A stretch of DNA of 64,000 bases from Semisulcospira habei (GCA_036245525.1 BTPG01000005.1:174789578-174853577), one strand, 5' to 3'. Counted from the first letter of the stretch, positions 22,650 to 33,458 are shown. The notes: generated by a model not told the origin, from the letters alone. Numbers and translations: made by a program.

Positions 22650-23244
22650 ATGGGATGTGATTCCCCTTAGTATAGGTTTTCTAACTCACAAAGAGAGACA
22701 CACACTTGCATATTTTTTTTGTCAGTTAAATTTTAATAGTCTGCATTGCTAGTTAAAGTCAGTGCAACAAAAAATACAACAGACATTCTGAAAAGTGAAA
22801 AATACTAACAACATTCCCCATAGATTGTGGATTTGTACAAAATATAATTACAAATTGTGCAAGATCAGAATTGCCAACTTTTCTAAAACAAAAAATTCCC
22901 CCAAAAACACACCCAGTTATCACAGACAAGCACTGCATTTTTCTGTGAAAAAACAACAGTAACAAAATAGATTATGTGAAAAATAGACCAGCAGGCTTAA
23001 TTTCACACATAAATAAAGGTTGGGGGTGAGGGAGGGATTCGTAACACATGTTGACTTAAATTTTATGTTGTTAGTAATGTGGGGGCCAGCGTTGCCACAC
23101 TCGGGTCATAAACATTGGGGCTTGTGCAGCATAACTGTCAATTTAGCTGTTAATTACGAACAAATAAAAACAACATAATGAAAGATATTGTGCATAATTT
23201 TAACGTGCAAACAAATGCACAAGTTGAAGGCCATTCAACATCCT

Positions 23245-23312
23245 TTAACCCCTTGGGTGTTGGTAGCGGTTTTAGTCGCGACTAATACCGCTACTGGCAC
23301 CCAAAGGGTTAA
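23245..23312. mobile_element. Family I minimal TTAA palindrome, 68 bp
   Basis: The whole element is one inverted repeat: TTAACCCCTTGGGTGTTGGT pairs with GGCACCCAAAGGGTTAA around a GTCGCGAC centre. Relatives are at 38803-38888 and 57355-57454. Confidence 0.75.
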
Positions 23313-23393
23313 TTTTTGTTGAAACATGTGTTTATCATCTCAGTATTTTAAGTGGGTGCGTCACTTTATCTTGTTCATAGTAACACATTTCAA

Positions 23394-23555
23394 TTAACTC
23401 ATTCAGCCCGATGGCCGTATTTCCCAAATTTTGGAGGCGTCATCTAACGACTATGCACCTGTTGCAGGAGATGGGTCGACCATGATAATTCAAGGGTAGT
23501 GCCAGATTAGCTTGACGCCTGTCCTGCTGTAGTGTGTCAGGGCTTAATGGGTTAA
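23394..23555. mobile_element. Family B element with one hairpin arm deleted
   Basis: TTAACTCATTCAGCCCGA left end and GGGCTTAATGGGTTAA right end. The arm CAAGGGTAGTGCCAGATTAG is present, but sequence jumps from CTTGACGCCTG to TCCTGCTGTAG, losing the loop and second arm. Length 162 bp against 214 bp for whole copies. Confidence 0.75.
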
Positions 23556-23896
23556 ACTGACAAAAAACAAACAACTCGCCACACCACATTCCAATTCCAT
23601 TGAGTTATGGATCGCAATAACAATTGTTCAGTACTACTGACCACAAAAAAGCAACACCGCAAAACAAAAAAAATGTGACATCTCAATTTCATTCTCCAGC
23701 AATATTCTCGACCGAGAAGACACGCAGTGTTTTTTTTTGTTTTGTTTGTTTTTTTTAATAAATAATTGCGCCACTCATCAAATAACGTTTTGGAAGAACC
23801 AGGACACGTTTTTTCCATCCATCAGATTCCCGAGTAAACATATAACACTGACCTAACCACGATAAGACTGTTGACCCACATGAATACCGGCCACGA

Positions 23897-24390
23897 TTAA
23901 CCCCTGAACTGCTGGGGCAAGGCGAAAACTACCCAGCCGCTGCAACGGACGTCAGAGGCAGATCCGGAACCCCTCCGCCCAGACCAAACATTCTTTAAAA
24001 TGCTATAACAAAGTCCCGTTTTGGGGTGTTGGAATCCTCCATGTGTGATTTTTGGGCGAGTTTCGAGACACAGCCACCCCTCTCTCCCCCCCCCCCCCCC
24101 CCCCCCTCTTTTTTTTCGGCCACTGAAAGAAGGTCGAGCGTCGGAGAGGCGTTTTGTTGGACCCCCCCCCCCCCCCCCCGCCGCCGCCGCCGAGATAACT
24201 GATCCACCCCTGGACATAAACCCTCGTGTGAGTCCCAGCAGTCCTGGGGGCTCATGAGGATTTATGTCTCTTGTCAAGTTAGTCCCGTGTTTCCTATTCG
24301 CTCACATTTTCTTCTGTGTTTTTGCACGCGAATATCGATCAGTGTGTAGAGGTTTCAGATGCGCCATGGGTGATCACTGGCAGCAAAGTG
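23897..24390. mobile_element. Family A element enlarged by poly-C/G insertions
   Basis: Left end TTAACCCCTGAACTGCTGGG (23897) and a right-end-like CACTGGCAGCAAAG (24376). The palindrome relic is 24215-24273 (ACATAAACCCTCGTG against GAGGATTTATGTCTCTTG). Two poly-C runs (24089-24105, 24163-24178) and a CCG run lie in between. Confidence 0.55.
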
Positions 24391-24672
24391 TCTAAAAACA
24401 AAATATGACCCATAAGTAATAGTGAAAGTTTTCAGTCAAAGACGCCTGTGACGGTATTCCTATTTGTGTTCCACTGACTAATCTCCAATTAAAACTCGTT
24501 CCTCTCAGCTTCTCGGGCGGGCCGAGAAGTGATATGGCAAAACATGACAATTGACAATAGATTAGTCTCTAAAACTGCCAGCAGTGACCACTCCACCCTG
24601 AGTATCTTAGCACTAACACATTTGTTTAGTGTCGAGTCGTTCAGATGACGCACATGCTGTATCAGTGTATCC

Positions 24673-24737
24673 GCAAAGGCATAGATCCTCATGAGCCCCC
24701 GCAAATTGCGGGGGCTCATGAGGATCTGTGCCTCTTG
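24673..24737. repeat. Family A palindrome
   Basis: GCAAAGGCATAGATCCTCAT pairs with GAGGATCTGTGCCTCTTG; GC-rich tip CCCCCGCAAATTGCGGGGG. No intact TTAA ends seen. Confidence 0.75.
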
Positions 24738-25181
24738 GTGGCTATTTTTATATCCGTGGTTATGAGGCCGTTGGGATAAGCGGAAGCTCACTAAATTCAA
24801 TACAAAAAAACCAATAAAATAAACAAACAAAAAAAAAAAAAAACCGGTGGAACAGGGAGTGAAATTTAGTGTTGTCCGGCGACCATTACCCACACTGAGA
24901 AAGTTGTCAGAATGATTGACAGTTTTTGGGCACCATTGCCTATGAATTAGCAATTAACAAATGCAGTGTGTTCAGATTAGTCTTGGTGCACGCAAAACAT
25001 AGCGCCACCTGTCCTAATACACGTACAGAAATTCTCCGCGCGTCCTCTTATGTTTCGCGCAATACTCGAGATTCGGCGAGATCCGTCGTTTAGATGCGAC
25101 GTCGAGTTCGTGGACATTTGGACCGTGTATTATGATGCCGGATCTGTCAAGATCAGTCACTGAAATCGGTACTCCATCTGC

Positions 25182-25640
25182 ATATACACTGACGAGCAAA
25201 AGAAATGCGACATTTTTGGAAACTAAAGCCCCTGTGTTTCCGATGATTCCAAAAATGTCGCATTTCTCTTGCTCGCCAGTATACTTTATTTCATCCTATA
25301 ATAATACCAGACCTTTGACTCCATCCGCATTGGACGAGCAAAAGAAATGCGACATTTTTGGAATCATCGGAAACACTTTAGTGTGTCCGATGATTCCAAA
25401 ACTGTCGCATTTCTTTTGCTCGTCAGCATACTTTATTGCATCCTATAATAATAATAATAATACCAGACCTTTGATTCCATCCGCATAGTATACTGAAGAG
25501 AAAAGAAATGCGACATTTTTGGAATCATCGGAAACACTTTAGTGAAGTATTTCCGATGATTCCAAAACTGTCGCATTTCTTTTGCTCGTCAGTATACTTT
25601 ATTTCACCCTACGATAATATTAGACCTTTGATTGCGGTAT
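25182..25640. repeat. Tandem array of three family E palindromes, unit about 150 bp
   Basis: Palindromes at 25182-25282, 25333-25424 and 25487-25598 share GAGCAAAAGAAATGCGACAT and its inverse, and are separated by a repeated spacer TATAATAATACCAGACCTTT. Each hairpin has its own tip. Two more family E copies lie at 29598-29700 and about 36144. Confidence 0.85.
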
Positions 25641-25647
25641 GCTCGTG

Positions 25648-25712
25648 GAAAAGACGCGTAGATACGCGTCTTTTCCATCGCGTCTTTTCCATCGCGTCTT
25701 TTCCATCGAACG
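25648..25712. repeat. Short palindrome with tandem CGCGTCTTTTCCAT copies
   Basis: GGAAAAGACGCGTA pairs with TACGCGTCTTTTCC, followed by further copies of ATCGCGTCTTTTCC. It directly follows the family E array. Confidence 0.75.
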
Positions 25713-26071
25713 GTATCTTCTGTAGCAGTGAAGGGTTTCTAATTATAGGACGAATCTGAAAATGGCTGTCTCAAATCTAAACTTCCAACAGCGCAACGCC
25801 TAAGTGACTTGGACATAAAAGAATGACAGTTTTATAAATATTTTCTTCACCGCAATTCAGGTGCAGTTTATCAAGCATTAATAAATCAACTCAGTTAATC
25901 TTACTTGACAATGCACCATGTCCGCACTTCAATTCAGTTCAATTCAGAGTATTTTATCGTCTTCTTTTTAAGACGGCAAGTCCTCAAAAGATTAATAATG
26001 AGGGAGAGATTCCAAAACTGGCCGACAACACACAATCGCAGTACTCAGCCGATGCCGATTCATTTTTTTTT

Positions 26072-26078
26072 TAAATTT

Positions 26079-26122
<44 letters not shown>
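26072..26122. repeat. Poly-T tract
   Basis: Run of about 40 T from 26081 to 26121 with a short AT-rich lead. Could be the reverse-strand tail of a retroposed sequence; no source is recognisable. Confidence 0.8.
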
Positions 26123-26123
<1 letters not shown>

Positions 26124-26541
26124 GAGAAAATTGTACACATACACGTATATTCGACTCAAACACTTTCGGCAGTCAAGGAAGACAAAATCCTTAAAAAAAA
26201 AAAAAACAACAAAGTCAAAACAATAGCCAGTACGGTTTGCATTATTGTGAATCTTGAGTGTATATATATAGAGTCTTTGGTGTTATATACATTCACGGGT
26301 TCTAGAATTATGGAGTCTTTGATAACACCGCGAAACTACTGCTCTCCCTTCCAGCGCCAACTGAAGCAGATGATAGCTCAACTTATCTCAAGGATAATGT
26401 TTGATTAGCTTGACGGTCCTGGCTAGGCGCTAAGCTTATCAGGCACACTGAGCAATCTAGGTCAACCAATTCTAAGGACCCTTGAATACGTCTCCATGTT
26501 TACCTGCACTGAGGTGAAATAAATGGGCCGGCTGTGAAGAA

Positions 26542-26725
26542 TTAACCCATTTAGCTCCGACGCGTTACAGCGGGAGATGGATCGAACATGATAATTCAAG
26601 GGTAGTGCCAGATTAGCTTGGCGCCTGATGGCGCCAAGCTAATCTGACACTACCCTTGAATTATCATGGTCGATCCATCTTCCGCAACTGGTACATGCTC
26701 GTTGGGTGAATCTGTGCCTTTTGCA
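26542..26725. mobile_element. Family B element with perfect 108-bp hairpin; right end fused to a family A end
   Basis: Left TTAACCCATTTAGCTCC, hairpin 26575-26682 with arms around TTGGCGCCTGATGGCGCCAA. After GCAACTGGTACATG the sequence changes to TGAATCTGTGCCTTTTGCAG, which belongs to family A right arms. No B right terminus is present. Confidence 0.7.
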
Positions 26726-27199
26726 GACCCCATAATTTGGGAAACTCGGTGGCCTTGGTGTTCCCTGGGTTACATTTGCTTGAAGTTGTTTCTGTGACGG
26801 GGAAAAAATAAACAAACCCCAACACAGCCGAGAACCGTTCGTGTAAAGTATTATCCGTGACACAGCGAGCGGTTTCCTGCTCAATCGAAACACTTGGAAG
26901 TGTGTTTTTGTTGTGCACTCTACAAGCGGCTCAGTAAACCCCTTACGAAACAAACACGTCACTGCTAAACCAACTGGCAGCTCAGCAAAATCCAAACATT
27001 AATTAATTGACGCACTATGACATGCTATTCTGAGGCGGGCTGTGTCAAGACTTGACAGCTTGAAAGAAGGAAGAATTTCTTCATTTACATCAACACTGCA
27101 CACAGACTGACGACGGATACAGAGTGGTAACCGGGCGTTGGTTCGACCAGTCATTTTTAACACTGACAACTGCGACCGCTGTTTGGAGCCAAATACGCC

Positions 27200-27447
27200 T
27201 TAACCCCTTAATTGCCGAGGGCGAGGCGAACGCTACCCATCTGCCAGACATAAACCCTCATGAGCCCCCGCAGTCGCGGGGGCTCATGAGGATTTATGTC
27301 TCTCCGTCGTAATTTAGTCCTTTGTTGTTCTTTATGCCTATATCGTTGGTCCAAGTTGTTGATGGAGTTCAGTCTTCACGCGAATGCCGGTCAGCGTGCA
27401 GCGGTTTCAGACGCGAAATTCGCGATCACTGGCAGCGAAGGGGTTAA
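27200..27447. mobile_element. Complete family A element, 248 bp, TTAA at both ends
   Basis: Left TTAACCCCTTAATTGCCGAG and right CACTGGCAGCGAAGGGGTTAA are inverted. Palindrome 27246-27301 starts AGACATAAACCCTCATGAGC. A GACATAAACC variant arm also occurs at 39107 and 24215, so this is a subfamily. Confidence 0.85.
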
Positions 27448-27656
27448 GAGAGATCACGTGTCATTAAACCACCTTTACAGGTGGTCTTTGATGACAGGTG
27501 ACACGCGTTTTGCCCTTCAAGACCTCTCCTGATTCATTGATTAGTGTGCGAATTAAACTGTGCCACCGTGCGTTACATTTTTGTTCATGAAGTATTTCTT
27601 CATTCAGCGACCAAAAGCCACAACCGTCCGAGAAAGATGGCTACAAATTGGTGTCA

Positions 27657-27722
27657 GCAAGAGGCATAGATTCTCATGAGCCCCCGCAGTCGCGGGGGCT
27701 CATGAGAATCTATGTCTCTTGC
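27657..27722. repeat. Family A palindrome, 66 bp, perfect but for one base
   Basis: GCAAGAGGCATAGATTCTCA pairs with GAGAATCTATGTCTCTTGC. Both arms carry the same ATTCTC variant where most copies have ATCCTC. Confidence 0.85.
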
Positions 27723-28047
27723 AGTTGAATCTTGGTCACTATTCCGTAGTGACGGGGCTCACGTCCACCGGAGTCACAATGCCCGGTCCTAACTGGCGGA
27801 TCAAGGGGGGACCGGGACAGCTAGCGGCCTATGCAGCACGACCTGAACACTGATCCATTCAGGCGCACTGCCACGGTGCCACCTACATTTATCAGGACCT
27901 TTCAGTGGACAATCTGAAAAACAGTGCAACCCATACTAAACAACAACAACAACAACAAAAAAACTTCTCTTGAGAGGACGCCTGTAGTGTAAGACCACTT
28001 TTTTCCCCCCACAGGTTCTATATTATTATCGTACAAGACAGCACGAT

Positions 28048-28257
28048 TAACTCATTTAGCCCAACGCCCTACAGCAGGAGATGGATCGACCACGATGATT
28101 CAAGGGTAATGCCAGATCAGCTTGGCGTCATCAGGCGCCACGCTGATCTGGCACTACCTTTGAATCATCGTGGTCGATCCAGCCCCTGCAACTGGTGCAT
28201 AGTTGTTGGATGACGCCTCCAAAATTTGTGAAATGCGGGCGTGGGGTTGAATGGGAG
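28048..28257. mobile_element. Family B element, right TTAA decayed
   Basis: TTAACTCATTTAGCCCAA left end; hairpin arms GGATCGACCACGATGATTCA and inverse share the CACGATGATT variant; right part has CCTCCAAAATTTGTGAAATG and a diverged end GGGGTTGAATGGG. Confidence 0.75.
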
Positions 28258-28329
28258 AACTTTGTCGGGGTTCCAAAACAAAATCAATGCACCAGAAATC
28301 AGTTGAGGAGCCTAATGACTGACATGATA

Positions 28330-28400
28330 AAGAGTGTGTGTGTGTGTGTGGGGGTGGGGGGTGGGGGGTGGGGTGGGGGTGGGGTGGGGGGTGGGGGGAG
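28330..28400. repeat. GT and G-rich simple repeat
   Basis: (GT)n followed by imperfect GGGGTGG repeats, 28334-28399. Confidence 0.85.
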
Positions 28401-28477
28401 TCCGATCTTTTACTCACCTGTAGTAGTATTTCTGGTTCACAATCTACCGTCCCATTTCAGCCAGGGCTAGTCTGCTC

Positions 28478-28600
28478 TGTGAAGGCAAAAGACAGTAAGC
28501 CCGTTTTTTTGTTGTTGTGAAAAGCGAGTTTATCGCTGTAATACAATGAAAGTCTTGCTTTTCACAATATGGACTTACTATTATTTTTTCCTTCACAGGG
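28478..28600. repeat. Imperfect palindrome, about 120 bp, single copy
   Basis: CTGTGAAGGCAAAA..ACAGTAAG pairs with GGACTTACT..TTTCCTTCACAG, and inner GTTGTGAAAAGCGAG pairs with CTTGCTTTTCACAA. No relative in this window. Confidence 0.65.
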
Positions 28601-28749
28601 CTGTACTTAGTGTAATGAATCCTGTGTGTTGTAGGCTAACCCCAGTCACAACATGCTGAGATTCCCAAAGACAGCAGCCCGTATGTTCCTCGCGAAATAT
28701 ATCAACAGTTTAGCACACGAATGCTATGAGTTTTGTCCTCTGGAGACTA

Positions 28750-28850
28750 CATAAGCAGATTAGGAGATAGATCGACTATGACAGTTCTGGCACCACCATT
28801 GAACAAACTTGAACTACCATGGACAATCCATATCTTGTTGTAGTGCCAGG
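28750..28850. repeat. Decayed family B relic
   Basis: GAGATAGATCGACTATGACA and GAACTACCATGGACAATCC are the remains of the two arms; the centre is lost. Confidence 0.5.
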
Positions 28851-28935
28851 GATAACGGAGTTGGTGACAGGTGAGCTGGTCACGGTCTGGTGATCACGAC
28901 TTCGTTGCATGCTGAACAGACGTTGTTCGAAAATC

Positions 28936-29073
28936 AGAATTAGATCAAAATTGCACGTGTTTCGACGAAAACAGTGGACTAAAAATCCCGGGCAATCATG
29001 CCATATCTCATGATTGTCCGGGATTTTAGTCCACTGTTTTTGTCGAAAAATGTGCGATTTTGACCACTTCTGA
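28936..29073. repeat. Long palindrome, about 138 bp, single copy in the window
   Basis: The arm TCGACGAAAACAGTGGACTA, continuing to CCCGGGCAATCATG, is matched by the inverse at 29009-29047; arms extend outward to TGATTTTCG/CAGAA. Loop about 8 bp. No TTAA ends. Confidence 0.8.
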
Positions 29074-29597
29074 TTTCTGTACAACTTCCATTGCTCTACG
29101 CCACGTTTTTTTTTTTTTTTTGTTTTTGTTTTTGTTCTCCGCACTTTATATAGAAACGCACATCGAAACGCATGTGAGATTGCCAGTAAAAAGACACTGT
29201 AATGGTACCGGAAAGAAGACGATGTACAGTTTTTGGAAGCACGTCAAATATCACAAATTATCACACGTGTCAGAGATTACATTGCAGATGCTGAATTGCA
29301 CCGAGGTCTATTAGTCAATTCCGACACAGTTCTTGACAATGTAGAACAGAGCCAGTAAAGAATATTCGTAACCTGTTCTTGACTGTAACCTTGACATTGC
29401 AGACGTGTACCCTCGGCCTGTCCGTTAGTCAGAGCACAATTAATCAGCTTTAAAACATCACCACTTTGGAAACACCCGCAGGAAACCTTGTCCTATGGAA
29501 AAATGCACATGTGTTGTCTTACACACATCCACACTGTTGACCTTGATATGACCTGCTGAGTAATAATTTCCTTAAATCTTGAGCTAGATGAGGTATA

Positions 29598-29700
29598 CAT
29601 ACTAACGAGCAGAAGAAATGCGACAGTTTTGGTATCAACGGAAACACTTTAGTGTTTCCCATGATTCCAAAAATGTCGCATTTCTTTTGTTCGTCAGTAT
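29598..29700. repeat. Family E palindrome, solitary copy
   Basis: GAAGAAATGCGACAGTTTTG pairs with CCAAAAATGTCGCATTTCTT; tip AAACACTTTAGTGTTT. Lies 100 bp below the last coding exon of the minus-strand gene, possibly in its 3' UTR. Confidence 0.8.
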
Positions 29701-29799
29701 AAGAGTACACAACTGACCCTTTCAGTCCTGACCTGCCGTTCTTGATCTGGCAAAAGTTGGACCATTGCCTCTCCGGCATCAGTCACGTGACCTTTTCAG

Positions 29800-30546
29800 T
29801 CACGAGTTTCCGTTCACCTTGACCTTGTAGAAGTGCACCCTGGGCTGGTCCTCCTCGTTGTTGCACTTGGGGACGGGCGTGGCGGTGTTGCTGCGGTACT
29901 TGCGGTGCTGAAAGTCGTAGTACACGTCTTGGTCCAGCGCCTTCAGCACGCGGAACTTCATCTCGCGCTCCTCCTCCGTGTCCGTGCGGCTCGTGTTGAC
30001 GTAGTGGAACTGGCTACGGCCCTCGCTCTCTCCCACCCGTGACGAGAACCCTTGGTAGCGCGGCTCCTTCACGCCGGACTGCAGGACGGGGTCTGTGTCG
30101 GGCACGCCGTCGAAGTTGACGCGCACTGAGGGTCCGTCCACAGAGGAGGAGATGGAGTGTCTGGAGGAGAATGACGTGTGCTCGTCATTGTAAGTAAAGT
30201 GTGAGAGTTTCACTGGACCTTGTCGTCTAGTGGCAACCTCGTTCTCTCGCACATGGGCTTCTTCGTCCCTTGCCTCCCAGCGATGGTGGCTGGCTCTTTC
30301 TGGTCGTTCCCCCACACCACCACCACCTCCTCCTCCCCCAACCACGCTGTGCTCGTCAACGTCGCTGAGAGCTGGTTGATTCCCGTGCGCTATCAGGTTC
30401 TGTGACCTTCGGCCCCGACTCGTAACAGTGTCCTTGACCCCAGTTCTCCCGGGAGGTGGCGAGCTGCCGTCTGTTAAAGAGACACACTGAAGATGCGCGG
30501 TCACGTCAGAACGACTCATGGGCAGAGTGGCAGGGGTGGACCCGTG
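29800..30546 (-). CDS. Unrecognised gene, last coding exon with stop (747 nt)
   Basis: Acceptor TTTCTGTTTCAG precedes CACGGG at 30546, and the frame is in phase 0 with the exon ending at 31386. It encodes 248 residues: HGSTPATLPMSRSDVTAHL, a Gly-rich run of about eight, a polar middle with YNDEHTSFSSRHSISSS, then an acidic and basic C-terminus (KALDQDVYYDFQHRKYRSN; ending FYKVKVNGNS, then TGA). The whole exon is hydrophilic; I see no membrane segment. The C-terminal 60 residues look the most structured and would be the best search query. I do not recognise the family. The opposite-strand open frames here are shadows. Confidence 0.85.
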   Translation of the reverse strand, partial: HGSTPATLPMSRSDVTAHLQCVSLTDGSSPPPGRTGVKDTVTSRGRRSQNLIAHGNQPALSDVDEHSVVGGGGGGGGVGERPERASHHRWEARDEEAHVRENEVATRRQGPVKLSHFTYNDEHTSFSSRHSISSSVDGPSVRVNFDGVPDTDPVLQSGVKEPRYQGFSSRVGESEGRSQFHYVNTSRTDTEEEREMKFRVLKALDQDVYYDFQHRKYRSNTATPVPKCNNEEDQPRVHFYKVKVNGNS

Positions 30547-30567
30547 CTGAAACAGAAATCATCAAAT

Positions 30568-30790
30568 TTAACCCCTAATTCCCTGCCGCAGAATTTTTTT
30601 GTTTGTTTTTGAAATCTTTGTTCATTCAACTACCAAAAACCAACACCGTCCAAGAAAAATGGATACAGATTGGTCATCCGCAAGAGGCGCAGATCCTAAT
30701 GAGCCCCCGCAGTCGCGGGGGCTCATGACGATCTACGTCTCTTGCAGTTGGCTCGTGTTCACTTTTTTCTCTCGGCAATGAAGGGATTAA
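30568..30790. mobile_element. Family A element with TTAA at both ends, 223 bp, in a coding-gene intron
   Basis: Left TTAACCCCTAATTCCCTGCC and right GGCAATGAAGGGATTAA. Palindrome 30680-30745 starts GCAAGAGGCGCAGATCCTAA. It starts 22 bp from the splice acceptor of the 30546 exon. Confidence 0.85.
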
Positions 30791-31013
30791 TAGTGCTTGC
30801 AGTACAAGTGCACGTGTCTGGTTTCAGGACACAGATCCCGCGCACCGATCACCGAGTCGCAGTGAGTTTTCACCACATCAAAGGAACTGTGTACAATAAG
30901 GTGCAGATACGCAGCCCTAAATGCAGTTTGAAATCAACGACTCTGGATCCGTCTCTCACCACTTGCGTTTGTAGTGCTTAGCTTTAACCGACGATTCTAA
31001 AATGACAGTCAAG

Positions 31014-31084
31014 TGTGTGCTGGTCTGCGATTTTGGACCTTACGGCCTAAGGCCATAAGGTCCAAAATCACAGATCAGCACACA
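31014..31084. repeat. Family C palindrome (71 bp)
   Basis: TGTGTGCTGGTCTGCGATTT pairs with AAATCACAGATCAGCACACA; centre TTACGGCCTAAGGCCATAA. Relatives at 31164, 46616, 47028, 56229 and 56713. No TTAA boundary. Confidence 0.8.
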
Positions 31085-31163
31085 CACATCTCCGCAACTG
31101 AGATACCCAGAAAGAACGCTAGACGTTAGATAACCTGCTAGCGTGATCACCGTCGCGATTGTA

Positions 31164-31226
31164 TGTTGGTATGCGATTTTGGACCACAGGGCACAAGGCC
31201 GTGAAGTCCAAAATCACAGACGAACA
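31164..31226. repeat. Family C palindrome, diverged centre
   Basis: TATGCGATTTTGGACCACAG pairs with GTCCAAAATCACAGACGAAC. It lies 80 bp from another family C copy in the same 0.84-kb intron. Confidence 0.7.
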
Positions 31227-31259
31227 TCCATTTAGCTCTGCAACCCAGTAAGCAACGGG

Positions 31260-31332
31260 CCTCGGGCCCACGACGGCCGCAGCGGGCCCGCGCACGGCTG
31301 TGCGCTGGCCCTCTGGGGCCGGCATGGGGCCC
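31260..31332. repeat. Family D GC-rich palindrome
   Basis: CCTCGGGCCCACGACGGCCG pairs with CGGGCCC-type inverse; the right arm has decayed. Better copies lie at 41035, 56001 and 57574. Confidence 0.7.
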
Positions 31333-31385
31333 AATACGTTTTGCTACTGGGGAAGATAGAAGAGGATTCAAGAAGACTAGATTAC

Positions 31386-33363
31386 CTGCCATTGTGACCC
31401 CCGGCGCGGCACGTTGAGGGTTATGTTGAGCTGCCGCTGCAGCTTCTCACACTGGTCGTCCAGCTGCTGGAAGAGCTTCTGGCTGCTCGACATGCTCAGC
31501 TGGGACGAGGGACGCAGCTCGCGGGCTGCCCGGGAGTTAGCGGGGGTGCCCCCGGGGTGGGGCTTGTCTCGCGCGCTCAGGCCCGTGATGCTGAGGGTGG
31601 GGAGGACCTGTGTGTAGGGGACGTTCAGCTCGGGCGGAGAGTTGGGGTCTGATGGCGCTTCTGAGGCGCTTCGCGTGGTGGAGGCCTCACCGTTGGTGAT
31701 AAATCCCGGGGCGGGGGTGTCGCTGGGACCCCTGTCCCGCAACCCAAGTGCGGAGCGTCTTCCCGTGGGTCTCGTGCCCCTCCGTAACCGCGCGTTGGGC
31801 GTGACCAGAGGTCTGGACTCCAGTGGCGAGTTTCGTAAGCCCTCTATACCCCGCCTGATGGTCCTGCCGATGATGCCGTTCGTGAAGAGCGACTCTGAAG
31901 TCCAGTCAGTGTTGTCCGGCTGCTCGTTGTCCTGCTGGTCAGTGATGTACCCGTCACCATCCTGCGCCAGCAAGTCCGGCACGCTCTGAGCGTGGTCTAT
32001 GGTCAGCGGTTTGTTGCCAACAGACGCTGCGCCGGATGAGGTATTTTTGCTGCGTGCGACGGACGGGTAGCCGGTGAGGCTTGTCAGGGACTTTGTTCTT
32101 TGCAGCAGACTGTTACGTCCCGCATTGGCCCCTCCATTAATTGTAGCGTGCGTAACAGTCAGTCCGTTGGGAGTAGGTTTGGTTGTGCTGGGTTCTCCAT
32201 TGGTCAGAGCAGAGGTATGGCTGGCTACAGGGAGAGAGTCCTCGGGGTGCCGGATTTCGTGGCGCTGCTGAGACATGATGATCATGGGCGACACAAAGCG
32301 CAGGTCAGCATCATCATTCGCCATGGGGTCCGTCATGTCAACCGCCTCACATTTAGCAATCTCCGTCAGGCGCTTGACCAGCTCGCGCTTCTTGGATGGA
32401 GTCAGGTGACGTCGTACACTCAGCATCTGCTGTCGAGGGTCCTCTTTCATCTTGCCCCCAGACTTCCTGCCCCCGGTGCCGGCGCTGGGCGACGTGTCTG
32501 TGGTGGCGGCGCTCCGCTCACTGGCCAGAGAGGCGCTGTGGGGGTTGGTGCTGGCGATGGTCGTAGCCGACGTGTCGCGAGACTGGTCGGCGCTGGTCTG
32601 TTTGGCCGCTGTCGTGTCTCCAGATTTCTCTTGCTGGTGTCCGTGTTTGGGCTCCAGGGAGTGGCCCCTCAGCGGCAGCATCATTCCCACCCCGCTCCTC
32701 ATCAGCCCTGCTTTCCACGGACCGTCGTACTGATTAGGCGTTATCTCCACCGGCAACGCGGACACCGCCCCGCTCCGTCCCCCTCCTTCCTCCCCCTCCG
32801 CCCGAGCACGCACCATCTCTCCGACCTTGGACAGGTTCTCCTTGGCTTGCGCAACAGAGCGGTGGATGAACGGCTCGGGGAGCTCGTGAGCGCGTGGTCT
32901 GGGGATGGAGATGGTGCGCATGCGTGGAGACAAGAGGTTGACCACTAAGGTCTGCGGGGAGGTAGCGCCCCCTGGTGACGATCCATTAGCGGGGTGAAAA
33001 TTGCTGCTGCCGGCTGACCGGCCTCCAGCCCCACCCCCACCCCCGCCTCCTATTCCGCCATCAAAGGGCGACGATCGGCTGCTGGTGACCTGCAAGGCCA
33101 GTGGGGAACCCACTCTCTGCTGCCCCTGCTGCTGGTGATAGTGATGGTGGTGGTGAGGCATGGAGGAGTAGAGATGCTGGGAAGAAGGCACTGTGCCCAT
33201 AGGGGGCTGCTGTTGTTGTTGATGGTGATGATGGTGCTGAAGGAGCCTTTGTTGCTCGACAGGGGCGGGCGGCACTTCAGCCTGAGTGTGGTCCGTGTTA
33301 GCCGCGGCCACGATGTTGAGGAGGGCGGCATGGCGCAGGCTCTCTCGTAGCTCCCTCATGGAC
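31386..33363 (-). CDS. Unrecognised gene, large penultimate coding exon (1,978 nt)
   Basis: Acceptor TGTGTGCAG precedes G|TCCATGAGG at 33363; donor CAATGGCAG|GTAATC ends it at 31386. The first base completes an AG|G arginine codon from the 54435 exon, giving GEDYGFRLSV-R-SMRELRESLR. Features in order are SMRELRESLRHAALLNIVAA (helical), His and Gln runs (HHHHHQQQQQPP; MPHHHHHYHQQQGQQ), a Gly run, a proline-rich IPRPRAHELPEPF block, a basic TPSKKRELVKRLTEIAKCEA helix, long Ser/Thr-rich disorder, and a C-terminal coiled coil with QKLFQQLDDQCEKLQRQLN. No enzyme motif or membrane segment is visible. The 659-codon open frame, consistent phases and biased composition support a real gene. The 282-residue opposite-strand frame at 32100-32948 is a shadow. 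Confidence 0.9.
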
Positions 33364-33392
33364 CTGCACACAGAGCCACAACACACATCACA

Positions 33393-33458
33393 GCAAGAGA
33401 CATAGATCCTCATGAGCCCCCGCAGTTGCGGGGGCCCATGAGGATCTATGCCTCTTGC
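33393..33458. repeat. Family A palindrome beside a splice acceptor
   Basis: GCAAGAGACATAGATCCTCA and inverse; starts 30 bp from the acceptor of the 33363 exon, so in the pre-mRNA it lies just upstream of the AG. Confidence 0.85.

Noticed and set aside
32100..32948. Plus-strand open frame of 282 residues
   Set aside because: It is antisense to the well-supported minus-strand coding exon 31386-33363 and shows no domain of its own.
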